Below, piece by piece: positions 51,193 to 59,710 of a DNA stretch of 64,000 bases. Positions within the stretch are counted from its first letter, which is position 1; every line of letters starts with the position of its first letter. Made by a program: the position numbers and the translations under genes. This DNA comes from Bog-473 sp963850095 (GTDB lineage: Bacteria; Actinomycetota; Acidimicrobiia; Acidimicrobiales; RAAP-2), in NCBI GenBank assembly GCA_963850095.1, contig CAWKJX010000012.1, positions 124,001 through 188,000 of the forward strand, given 5' to 3'. Under the pieces are notes generated by a model. That model saw nothing but the letters and a program-made list of their open reading frames with translations, was not told the origin of the DNA and searched no databases.

Positions 51193-51910
51193 GCGTCGCC
51201 CCCAGGGTGCTGCGCGGGTCGGCGTCGCCGGTCGGCACCGCGGTGAGCGAGGCGCGGCGCCCGCCCTTCTCCTCGCCGGTGACGCGGCCGCCGCCCATGG
51301 TCACCACACGGTCGGCCAACGGGACTGAGAGCTGAGGCTCGTGCGACGACAGCAGCACCGTCGCACCATCGGTGACCGCCTCGCCGATGAGCCGGCCGAG
51401 GAGCGTGCGTGAGGAGGCATCGAGGCCGGCATGCGGTTCGTCGAGCAGCCAGAGCGCGGGGCGCCGGGCCAGCAGCGCGGCCAGCGCGGCGCGGCGGCGT
51501 TGTCCGGCCGAGAGCCGGCCGACCGGGGTGGTGCGCAGGCGGCCGGTCAGGCCGACGCGTTCGAGCGCGTCGTCGCCCCGCTCGGCCGGCAGGCCCAGGG
51601 CACGCACGGCGAACCGGACGTTTTCCGCCGCACTGAGCTCGTCGTAGAGAGGGGCGGCGTGGCCCAGGAGGCCGACGTAACGCCGTACGGCTGTGTGGTC
51701 CGCGGTGAGGTCGACCCCGAGGACGGTGGCCTGGCCCGAGGTGACGGGCAAAAGGCCGGCGCAGGCCCGCAGGAGGCTGGTCTTGCCGGCCCCGTTGGCG
51801 CCCACGACGACGACCACCTCGCCCTGCTCGAGGGTGAGATCGACGCCGGCGAGGGCGGGGAAGCGGCCGGCGAGAGCGACCGCGCTACGGAATTCGACGA
51901 CAGGGGCCAT
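51182..51910 (-). CDS. ccmA: CcmA heme exporter ATPase
   Basis: A 242-residue ABC ATPase: Walker A VGANGAGKTSLLRA, signature RLSAGQRRRAALA, Walker B LWLLDEPHAGLD, switch His in LLSSHEP. ATP hydrolysis drives release of holo-CcmE. First gene of the operon. ATG 51910 is chosen over 51925 because GGGGAAGG precedes it and a TACCAT box overlaps ATG 51925, implying a very short leader. Confidence 0.93.
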   Translation of the reverse strand: MAPVVEFRSAVALAGRFPALAGVDLTLEQGEVVVVVGANGAGKTSLLRACAGLLPVTSGQATVLGVDLTADHTAVRRYVGLLGHAAPLYDELSAAENVRFAVRALGLPAERGDDALERVGLTGRLRTTPVGRLSAGQRRRAALAALLARRPALWLLDEPHAGLDASSRTLLGRLIGEAVTDGATVLLSSHEPQLSVPLADRVVTMGGGRVTGEEKGGRRASLTAVPTGDADPRSTLGATHVA

Positions 51911-51983
51911 GACCTTCCCCACCATGGTAGGGGGGGTAGGTCCCGGGGTTCCAAGCGGGGCAGCCCTGCGACGGGGCCGGTCA

Positions 51984-52688
51984 TCATGGGGCGGACCAGA
52001 CCCAGGCGTAGCTGAAGGGCCAGAACCGGTAGGCCTCCCAGCTGGGCTTCAGCGCAATGAGGCGGTCGCCGACATGGCCCTCGTGCAGCTCGGCCGCCCT
52101 CAGGCCGGCGGCGCGGGCGGCGGCCACGTGCTCGCCGGGGAGGTGGATGTGGGTCTCGAAGGCGACGGGCTCGCCGGTGGGGGCGTCGAAGTGCGTCGGC
52201 ATGCCCACGGCCATGAGGAAGAACGGGTGGACGCCCACGAGCACGAACGAGGCGGCGGGGTCGGGGGTGAGCAGGCGGCGGGCTTCGGCGTAGAGCGGGG
52301 CGAGCTCGGGCAGGTGCTCGTCGACGAGGACGCAGACGACGAGGTCGTAGGCGGCGGGCGGGAGCCCGGTGGCGCGCACATCGGCCTCGACGAGGCGGTC
52401 GTGCCTGCCGCGGCGCCGGGCCAGGTCGAGCATGGCGGGGGTGATGTCGACGCCGTCGATCGGGAACTGGCCCTGGCGCCGCAGCCAGTCGGCGGTGCGG
52501 CCGGAGCCGCAGCCGAGGTCGGCGGCGCGGCTGACGCCGCACCAGTCGACCGAGTCGAGGCGGTCCAGCAGCGCCAGGTCCATGGCGTCGTCGACCGTGT
52601 CGTCGTAGGTGGGCGCCCAGGCCTCGTAGCCGGCGCGCACGCCGATGACGTCGTAGTGGCGGCGATCGAACGCGGCGAAGTCCGGCAC
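51984..52688 (-). CDS. Class I SAM-dependent methyltransferase
   Basis: A 234-residue methyltransferase. YEAWAPTYDDTVDDAMD, motif I AADLGCGSGRTADWL, motif II DGVDITPAMLDLARRRG and YDLVVCVLVDEHLPEL are present. The C-terminal part (HVAAARAAGLRAAELHEGHVGD) is typical of small-molecule methyltransferases. The GTG start lies 12 nt after the ferritin-like gene. Substrate unknown. Confidence 0.87.
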   Translation of the reverse strand: MPDFAAFDRRHYDVIGVRAGYEAWAPTYDDTVDDAMDLALLDRLDSVDWCGVSRAADLGCGSGRTADWLRRQGQFPIDGVDITPAMLDLARRRGRHDRLVEADVRATGLPPAAYDLVVCVLVDEHLPELAPLYAEARRLLTPDPAASFVLVGVHPFFLMAVGMPTHFDAPTGEPVAFETHIHLPGEHVAAARAAGLRAAELHEGHVGDRLIALKPSWEAYRFWPFSYAWVWSAP

Positions 52689-52700
52689 GACCGCCCCCGC

Positions 52701-53221
52701 TCAGCGCATGTGCGCCAAGGCGTCGATGGCCTGGAGCGACGTCGTGGTGTCGCCGGCCAGCTCCTTGTGGGCGAAGTCGCGCAACGCCACCTCGTGGGCG
52801 ACGAGAAGATCGGAAGCCGCCTGCTCGGAAGGGCTGAGCTCGCCGATGCGCTCGTAGAGCGGGATGTACTGCTTGGTGATCTCCACGGTCGCGCGCATGA
52901 ACGCGTCCCACGTCACGTCGACCGCCAGTGCGTCGGCCAGTTCGAGCATGGCCGGGTCGGGGTCGGTGGAGATGCCGGCGCGGCGGAGGGCGGGCGCGAC
53001 GGCCTCCTTGGTCTTGCGTTCGAGGGTGGCCAGGACGCGCATCTTGCGGGCATGACCGGCGTCGTCGAGCCGCTCCGCGATGGTCCCGAACAGGGCCTCG
53101 CCGAGCACCTCGCCCTGGTAGGCCCTGACCCAGAGCTCCTCGAGGCTGTCCTCGAGGGAGAAGATCGGCGACGGTGGCGAAGTGTCGGTGCCGGTGCGGT
53201 GTCGGTGTCGGTGTCGGTCAT
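52701..53221 (-). CDS. Ferritin-like-fold protein, frame switch at N-terminus
   Basis: A predicted all-helical protein of about 173 residues: FSLEDSLEELWVRAYQGEVLGEALFGTIAERLDDAGHARKM and FMRATVEITKQYIPLYERIGEL look like ferritin-superfamily helices with Glu and His at ligand-like positions; metal binding is unproven. ATG 53221 has an excellent GAGGAGG site but begins MTDTDTDTAPAP in a frame one base away from the helical part. The switch lies in a run of GACACC hexamers (about 53185-53215). One missing base would restore the frame. Confidence 0.6.
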
Positions 53222-53328
53222 GGCGTGGCCTCCTCAGCCGAGTGCGTGCGTCAGGTGCGACCCTAACGCCAGGGTGTCGTCGGCGCCCCCGGGGCGGCCG
53301 GTCCCCGTCGATAGTGTCGACCGCTGCG

Positions 53329-54210
53329 ATGGCGACCGTGTTGATGCCGATCCCGGACTGCGACTTCGACCCCACCGAGGTGGCGGTGAGCTGGCAGGTG
53401 CTGACGGCGGCCGGGCACCGGGTGGCGTTTGCCACGCCCAACGGCCAGCCGGGCCGGGCCGACGACCTGATGGTCACCGGCCGGGGTCTCGACCCGTGGG
53501 GTTTCGTCCCCGGCCTGCGGCGGCTGGTGCTGGTGGGCCGCGTGCTCCGGGCCGACGCCGCGGCGCGCCGGGCCTATGCGGCGCTGCTGGAAGACGCTGC
53601 GTTCGGATCGCCGCTGCACTGGGCGGCGGCCCGGCGGAGCGCCTACGACGCGTTGGTGCTGGCGGGAGGACACCGGGCCCGGGGGATGCGGGTGTACCTC
53701 GAGAGCCCCGAGGTGCAGCGGATGACGGTCGACGCCTTCGCGGCGGGCAAGCCCGTCGGCGCCATCTGTCATGGGGTACTGGTGGCGGCCCGGGCGGTCG
53801 ACCCCGCCACGGGCCGCTCGGTCCTCTACGGGCGGCGGACGACCGCGCTCACCTGGGCCCTCGAGTCCAAGGCGTGGAACCTGGCCCACTGGACCCGCTT
53901 CTGGGATCGGAACTACTACCGCACCTACGTGGAGGAGCCCGGCCAGGGTTGGGGGTACCTGGGTGTCCAACGCGAGGTGACGCGGGCGCTCGCCGAGCCG
54001 GGCGACTTCGCCGACGTCGAGAAAGGTTCGCCGGACTGGCGGCGCAAAGCGAGCGGGCGCGCCCGCGACACCCTGACCGACTCCGGTCCCGCCTTCGTGG
54101 TGCGGGACGGGACCTATGTGTCGGGACGGTGGCCGGGCGACGTGCACACGTTCGCCAAGACGTTCGCCGAGGTGCTGTCCGAGCGGGCGGAGACGGCCCG
54201 GAGCTGTTGA
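53329..54210 (+). CDS. DJ-1/PfpI-family protein
   Basis: A 293-residue DJ-1-fold protein: VLMPIPDCDFDPTEVAVSWQVLTAAGH, YDALVLAGGHRARGMRVYLES, and the nucleophile elbow GKPVGAICHGVLVAARA (Cys then His). It is longer than typical PfpI owing to a C-terminal extension with ALTWALESKAWNLAHWTRFW. It may be a glyoxalase III- or amidase-like enzyme. TAGTGT 11 nt before the ATG suggests a nearly leaderless transcript. Divergent from the ferritin-like gene. Confidence 0.85.
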   Translation: MATVLMPIPDCDFDPTEVAVSWQVLTAAGHRVAFATPNGQPGRADDLMVTGRGLDPWGFVPGLRRLVLVGRVLRADAAARRAYAALLEDAAFGSPLHWAAARRSAYDALVLAGGHRARGMRVYLESPEVQRMTVDAFAAGKPVGAICHGVLVAARAVDPATGRSVLYGRRTTALTWALESKAWNLAHWTRFWDRNYYRTYVEEPGQGWGYLGVQREVTRALAEPGDFADVEKGSPDWRRKASGRARDTLTDSGPAFVVRDGTYVSGRWPGDVHTFAKTFAEVLSERAETARSC

Positions 54211-54225
54211 CGTCTCCGCGCCCGC

Positions 54226-55209
54226 TCAGGTCCCCGCCACCACCGCCCCACTGACCGCATCGAGGACCACCTCTCGCGCCACGTTGATGCGGTTGCGGCC
54301 GTCGGACTTGGCTCGGTAGAGGGCCTCGTCCGCCTGTCCGACCACGTCCGCCGCCGTCACGTTCGATCTGACCGGCCACGTCGACACGCCCCCGCTCAAG
54401 GTGACCAGCGGTGGCTCCGAGGGCCGGGCCCCGTGCGAAATGCGTAGATCCATCACGGCCTGGCGAATCCGTTCGCTGGCGGTGACGATCACGTTGGCCC
54501 CGTGGCAGTCCGGCACCAGGAGGAGGAACTCCTCCCCCCCGTAGCGGTAGACACACTCCCCCGCCCGGGTCACCAGTTCCATGGCTGCCGCCACGTCGCG
54601 CAGCGCCACATCACCCGCGACGTGCCCGTAGTGGTCGTTGAAGAGCTTGAAGTGGTCGATGTCCATCAGTGCGATCCCGTAGCTGCGCTTCGCCCGGAGC
54701 GCCCGGGCGTGCGTCCGCTCCAGGTCCTGCTCCATGCGCCGGCGGTTTCCGAGGCCGGTGAGGGGGTCGGTCAGCGAGCGTTCCAAGAGCTCGACGTTGG
54801 CCTTGGCCAACTCCGCCTGGGTGAGGGCCAGCCGGCCGTGCAGGTGGGTGACGCGCTCGGCGGCCACCAGGCGGGTCCGGACCGAGAAGGAATCGACCGG
54901 TTTGGTCAGGTAGTCGTCGGCCCCCGCGCCCATTCCCTCGAGCACGTGCTCGGGGTTTTCGAGCCCGGTGGTCAAGACGATGTAGACGTAGGCGTCGATC
55001 AACTCTTCCCGGACGCGGCGGCACAGCGCGGGCCCGTCCACACCCGGCATCATCCAGTCGGTCAGGAGGACGTCGATTCCGCCACCGGACAGCAGCTCCC
55101 AGGCCTGTGACCCGTCCTCGGCCACCAGGCACTCGTGGCCGAGCTTGGAGACCATCGCCTTGAGGAGCAGCCGGCTGGTCGGCTCGTCATCCGCAATGAG
55201 CACCCTCAC
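54226..55209 (-). CDS. Response regulator with GGDEF output (REC-GGDEF)
   Basis: A 327-residue PleD/WspR-like diguanylate cyclase. The receiver (residues 1-120) has IADDEPTSR, phosphoacceptor Asp in VLLTDWMMPGVDG, Thr in IVLTTG and Lys in DYLTKPVD. GGDEF follows: DPLTGLGNRRRMEQDL, MDIDHFKLFNDHYGHVAGD and the active site RYGGEEF. The I-site reads RAGE rather than RxxD, so product inhibition may be weak. It begins one base after the hybrid kinase stop and is the obvious phosphorelay target. Confidence 0.94.
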   Translation of the reverse strand: MRVLIADDEPTSRLLLKAMVSKLGHECLVAEDGSQAWELLSGGGIDVLLTDWMMPGVDGPALCRRVREELIDAYVYIVLTTGLENPEHVLEGMGAGADDYLTKPVDSFSVRTRLVAAERVTHLHGRLALTQAELAKANVELLERSLTDPLTGLGNRRRMEQDLERTHARALRAKRSYGIALMDIDHFKLFNDHYGHVAGDVALRDVAAAMELVTRAGECVYRYGGEEFLLLVPDCHGANVIVTASERIRQAVMDLRISHGARPSEPPLVTLSGGVSTWPVRSNVTAADVVGQADEALYRAKSDGRNRINVAREVVLDAVSGAVVAGT

Positions 55210-55210
55210 G

Positions 55211-58200
55211 TCAGGTCCCCGCCGACGCCGTCAGGACCGTCAGGGCTTCCTGCACCCGGGCGAACTCGGCGTCGCACTGGTCGATGAGGCCACTCGCCTG
55301 GTCCAGCTGCTCCATCCGGGCGTGGCTCTCGAGGGCACCACACAACTGGGCCAGGGTGCTGGCGCCGACATTGGCGCTGGCGCCCTTGAGCGTGTGGGCG
55401 CTGCGCTCCAACGCAGCCACGTCGCCGGCGGTCAGCGTGCGCCGGAGCTCGACCCACACCTGCTTGCCGTGGGCGATGTACTCCTCGACTATTTCGCTCA
55501 GCGCCCCGCCTTCGCCGTCGTCGAGGTCGAGCAGCAGCTCAATCTGGGAGCGGTCCAGCGGGTCGTTCCCTGGCGCACCCGCGCCGGCTTCCTCGGTCGC
55601 CGCCGCGCCCGCGTCGGCGTCGGGTCCGGAACTGGTGACCCAGCGGGCCAGCACCTCGGCCACCGCCTCGAGCCGCACGGGCTTGGAGATGAAGTCGTCC
55701 ATGCCCGCTGCCATGCAGGCCTCCCGATCGCCTTCCATGGCGGCGGCCGTCATGGCGATGATCGGCGTGTGCCGCGCCGTGCCTTCGAGTTCTCGGATGG
55801 CCACCGTGGCCTGATAGCCGTCCATCTCCGGCATTTGGCAGTCCATGAGCACGGCGTCGTAGGTGCCCGAGCCTTCGCGGAGCGCGTCGACCGCCTCGAC
55901 GCCGTTGTTGGCGATGGCGAACGAATACCCCAGCTTCTGGAGCACCTTGGAGCCCACCATTTGGTTCACGTGGTTGTCCTCGACCAGCAGAATCATCCCT
56001 AAGACCTCCGTGTCACTGTGTGTCGCCGGCGTTGCGACGGCTGCCGGACGGCGAGCGTCTCCAGAATGGAGGCTCGTGATCAGGCAGTCGAAGAGCTCCG
56101 AGGCGCGCACCGGCTTGGTCATGCAGGCGGCGAACCCGTGCAGGTGGGACTCGGCCGCTTCGAGCCGTTGCCCGGAGGAACTGAGCATGAAGAGGACCGT
56201 GGACCGCGTCGTTTCGTCGGCCTTGAGCGCCCGCGCCAGTTCCATCCCGTCCATACCGGGCATGTTGAGATCGATGATGGCCAGGTCGAACGCCGTTGCG
56301 TTACGGCCGGCAGCGACGGCGAGCTCCAGCGCCTCGTACCCATCGGTGGCCTCCACCGCCTCCACGCCCCACGAGTTCAGCTGCTGGCGCAGGATGCGCC
56401 GGTTGGTGGCGTTGTCGTCGACCACGAGCGCCCGCTGGCCCGAGAGCGTGCGCGGGGCACCCGGCTTCTCGCCGGCGGGAGCATCGTCGGATCGACGCAG
56501 CGACAAATCGAACCAGAAGTTCGAACCGGCACCGGGGGTGCTGCTCAACCCGATCCGGCCCCCCATCAGCTCCACCAGCTGACGGCAGATCGTGAGCCCC
56601 AGCCCGGTCCCGCCGTACTTGCGGGTGGTCGACGTGTCGGCCTGGGAGAAGGCGCTGAACAACCGCTCCTCTTCTCCTTCGCCGATGCCGATGCCGGTGT
56701 CGATCACCTCGAAATGCAAGGCGAGGCGCGCCGTGTTCTCGTGCAGCACGCTGAGCCGAATGACGACCTCGCCCTCGGCGGTGAACTTGACTGCGTTCGA
56801 CCCGAAATTCAGGAGCACCTGCTGAATGCGTGTCTCGTCGCCCAGCAGGGCCGAGGGGACGCTCGGGTCGACGTCGACCAGCAGCTCAATCCCCTTGGCG
56901 TGAGCGGCTCCGGCCAGAATGCGGCCGACGTTGTCGACGACACGCCGGACGTCGAAGGAGACCTCTTCGATTTCGAGCTTGCCGGCTTCGATCTTCGAGA
57001 AGTCCAGGATGTCGTTGATGATCACCAGGAGTCTGTCGGCCGAGACCTTCACGCCCGAAGCCAGCTCCTGCTGGTCGTCGTCGAGATCGGTCTCCAGCAG
57101 GAGCTCGGTCAGCCCGATGACCCCGTTCATGGGGGTACGGATCTCGTGGCTCATCATGGACACGAACTCCGACTTGGTCTTCGACGCGACGAGCGCGGCG
57201 TCGCGCGCCGCCAACAGGTCTTCGGAGGCCTGGCGGGCCTCGGTGACGTCGAAACCGTTGAGCACGTACCCGTTGACCGACGGGTCGGCCAGCAGGTTGG
57301 ACGCCGTCCAGGCGATGGTCCGCCACTCGCCGTTGGCATGCTGCATGCGGACCTCGAACGTCGCCGCCTCTTCGGCGTCACCCTTCAGGTCGAGCACCTG
57401 GTCCAGGACGTGGTGGGAGTCGTCGGCATGGACGAAGTGCGTGAAGGGCTCGTTCTCGAACTCCGTGGGCGGGCGCCCGAACACCCGCTGCGACGACGGG
57501 GTCATGTAGGCGATCCGGAGGTCCGCTTCGGTCACGACGATCAGGTCCCAGGTCTTGTCGATCAGCGAGTGAAAACGTGCCGTCCGCAGCGCGTGCGCCT
57601 CCCCCACGGCACGGGCCATCCGGATGCCGGCCACCACGATGGTGAAGGTGGCGAGCACCAGGGCGACCCTCGACACGTGGCCGAAGCTGGCCGCCAGGAA
57701 GATGCCGACGCTGACCAGGGCGCCGAAGGTGGGCAGCCCGAAGCCGGCGAACCATTCGGCGCCGGTCGTCTTGACGTTGGCCGGCAGGAGCCACGCCGCC
57801 AGCGCGAACAGCGCGATGGTGACGGGCCAGGCCAGCGCGTTGGTGAAGGCGCCGATGGTGCTGTCCGGCTGCAGCAGGTTGAAAGTGTCCCCGATGTCGG
57901 CGACCACGAAGGAGATACAGGCGACGAGGAAGAAGGGGCGGAAGCCGCGCGGCAGGATGGTCAGCCCACCGACAGCCAGGACGAACAGCAGGACGTCCCC
58001 CAGGGGATAGGCCAGGGTGGTCCCCGACGCCAGGGCGCTGGCGTGCGTGAGGTGCGTGGCCCGTTCCGCCAGGGCGGCCGAGAGGGCGGCGACCGTCAGC
58101 CCGGCAATGGTGCCGTCCAGGGAGGTGGACAGGAAGACGCCACCGGTGCCGCGCCGGATGAGCATGGCGAAGCAGACGAACGCGACGGGATAGAACGCGA

Positions 58201-58621
58201 AGTAGAAGACGTCGGAGGGCGAGGGGACCGGAGGTGAGGCGCCACCGAAGGACTGGAACGTGGTCAGGATGTCGCCCACCGTCCACGACAGGCAGGCCAC
58301 GCCGAGGACGACGGGGACGGCCCGCGCCACAGCCGAGCTGGCGCGCCAGCTCGGCTCGAAGACTCGGGCGATGCACAGGGCGCACAGCGCCACCTCGAGG
58401 ACATCGACGCCCCAGCCGTCGACCAGCACGGAGTACGAGCCCGTCGGGTGCGCCAGCACCCAGACGGCGTAGGCGACGATGCAGACCGCCGAGATGGCGG
58501 CGGCCCAACGGACCCGTGTGGGGACCCGCCACTTCGTCGCATCACCCGGGCTCGTCATGATGACGGCCACGGCCGCGGGGGCAGCATCTACGGCATCTAC
58601 GGCACTTCCCTGGAGGGCCAT
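55211..58621 (-). CDS. Membrane hybrid histidine kinase with two receivers and HPt
   Basis: A 1136-residue tripartite kinase. Residues 30-325: about nine membrane helices; PAS (about 345-465: DLIVVTEADLRIAYMTPSS); HisKA with phospho-His in SMMSHEIRTPMNGVIGL; HATPase (NFGSNAVKFT, DTGIGIGEGEEERLF, GTGLGLTICRQL); REC1 (IIDLNMPGMDG); REC2 (VLMDCQMPEMDGY); HPt with His in SAHTLKGASANVGA near the end. The His-Asp-His chain would end on the adjacent REC-GGDEF protein. ATG 58621 and GTG 58627 are alternative starts. Confidence 0.94.
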   Translation of the reverse strand: MALQGSAVDAVDAAPAAVAVIMTSPGDATKWRVPTRVRWAAAISAVCIVAYAVWVLAHPTGSYSVLVDGWGVDVLEVALCALCIARVFEPSWRASSAVARAVPVVLGVACLSWTVGDILTTFQSFGGASPPVPSPSDVFYFAFYPVAFVCFAMLIRRGTGGVFLSTSLDGTIAGLTVAALSAALAERATHLTHASALASGTTLAYPLGDVLLFVLAVGGLTILPRGFRPFFLVACISFVVADIGDTFNLLQPDSTIGAFTNALAWPVTIALFALAAWLLPANVKTTGAEWFAGFGLPTFGALVSVGIFLAASFGHVSRVALVLATFTIVVAGIRMARAVGEAHALRTARFHSLIDKTWDLIVVTEADLRIAYMTPSSQRVFGRPPTEFENEPFTHFVHADDSHHVLDQVLDLKGDAEEAATFEVRMQHANGEWRTIAWTASNLLADPSVNGYVLNGFDVTEARQASEDLLAARDAALVASKTKSEFVSMMSHEIRTPMNGVIGLTELLLETDLDDDQQELASGVKVSADRLLVIINDILDFSKIEAGKLEIEEVSFDVRRVVDNVGRILAGAAHAKGIELLVDVDPSVPSALLGDETRIQQVLLNFGSNAVKFTAEGEVVIRLSVLHENTARLALHFEVIDTGIGIGEGEEERLFSAFSQADTSTTRKYGGTGLGLTICRQLVELMGGRIGLSSTPGAGSNFWFDLSLRRSDDAPAGEKPGAPRTLSGQRALVVDDNATNRRILRQQLNSWGVEAVEATDGYEALELAVAAGRNATAFDLAIIDLNMPGMDGMELARALKADETTRSTVLFMLSSSGQRLEAAESHLHGFAACMTKPVRASELFDCLITSLHSGDARRPAAVATPATHSDTEVLGMILLVEDNHVNQMVGSKVLQKLGYSFAIANNGVEAVDALREGSGTYDAVLMDCQMPEMDGYQATVAIRELEGTARHTPIIAMTAAAMEGDREACMAAGMDDFISKPVRLEAVAEVLARWVTSSGPDADAGAAATEEAGAGAPGNDPLDRSQIELLLDLDDGEGGALSEIVEEYIAHGKQVWVELRRTLTAGDVAALERSAHTLKGASANVGASTLAQLCGALESHARMEQLDQASGLIDQCDAEFARVQEALTVLTASAGT

Positions 58622-58863
58622 ATGCACTAAACGGCGCGGTTTCCTCCCGCATTTAGCCCCAAACTGGGAGGGTCTGACGTTAGGTTCACGCTAAAACGTG
58701 CCGTCAGCAGGGAAGACGGCTCGTATGGCGATGTCCATCAGTGACCCAGGACCGAATTCAGGCGGAACGGCCTGATTTTCTCAAGTGTTGGCGAGTCCGA
58801 CGTTTCAACAAACGGTGAAGGTGGATCGGCCGTGCTGGACGCTGCCCCGCCGAGGGTCGGAGG
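58622..58863 (-). promoter_or_regulatory. Intergenic region upstream of the hybrid kinase
   Basis: No gene seen. On the minus strand there is a possible TTGAGA-N17-CTGAAT promoter, with a 6-bp hairpin TCAGGC/GCCTGA inside its spacer region. A CCTCCC/GGGAGG pair (58643-58648 with 58666-58671) places the only purine-rich ribosome-like site in a stem. Confidence 0.35.
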
Positions 58864-59704
58864 TCAGCTGGTCGAGAGGCGTCCCAGCCCCACGTCGTCG
58901 AGCAGGTTGGAGATGTGGTTCGACACCCAGCCCACGTTGTCGGTGAGGAGGAGCACGCCGAAGCCGATCAGGAGCAGCCCGGCGACGAGCTCGACGGCCC
59001 ACAGCCAGTGCCTGGCCCGCGCCAGCCATCCGGTCAGGCGGCCGAAGACCAGGCCGACCAGTACGAAGGGCACGGCCAGCCCGAGCGAGTAGGCGAACAG
59101 CAGCAGCACGCCACCGGAAAGGGTCCCGGTGCGGCTGGCCAGTCCGAGGACCACGCCGAGCACCGGCCCGATGCACGGGGTCCAGGCAAAGGCGAACGCC
59201 ATCCCCATGAGCGGCGCCGCCCAGACGCCGAGTTTCGACGGGCGCACGTCGAAGCGATGCTCGCCAGTCAGGCGCGTCACCACGCCCAAGGTGCCATTGC
59301 CGGCGTGAGTCCACACGCGCGACGGCAACGCGCTCGAGGATCATGACCACGCCGAGAAAGACGATGACCGCCCCACTGACGTACAGCAGTTCGATCCGGT
59401 TGTTCTTCAGGACCTGGCCGATCGTCGAGGCGGTGGCCCCGAGCGCGACGAACACCACGGTGAAGCCGGCCACGAACAGGCCGATGCCCTTGAGCACAGG
59501 CCCGCGGGCAGCCGAGGGCGTCGCCCCGTCGCCGCCCGCCGAGAGCTCGGCGGCCGAGAGGCCCGAGACCATGGAGACGTATCCCGGGACCAGCGGCAGG
59601 ACGCACGGCGAGACGAACGAGAGGATCCCGGCGCCGAAGGCGACCAGTACGCCGGCCGGATCGGCCGAGATCGCGGCGGGTGCGACAAGTGTGAGGACCG
59701 CGGC
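58864..59704 (-). CDS. ccdA: CcdA-type thiol-disulfide transmembrane protein, frameshifted
   Basis: A polytopic protein of about 280 residues that moves reducing equivalents across the membrane, for CcmG among others. First part: GILSFVSPCVLPLVPGYVSMV (family Cys-Pro), FVAGFTVVFVALGATAS and ILERVAVAR; second part in another frame: VWTHAGNGTLG, AFAFAWTPCIGPVLGVVLGL (second Cys) to GRLSTS. The switch at about 59315 needs removal of one base. The first frame has no ATG, GTG or TTG between the gmd stop (59711) and MVSGLS, so the start is also uncertain; TTG 59688 lies in a third frame. Confidence 0.8.
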
Positions 59705-59710
59705 CCCCGA

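Noticed and set aside
58755..58785. Rho-independent terminator (TCAGGC/GCCTGA plus TTTT)
   Set aside because: The T run is on the plus strand, where no gene ends; kept only as a note in the intergenic entry.
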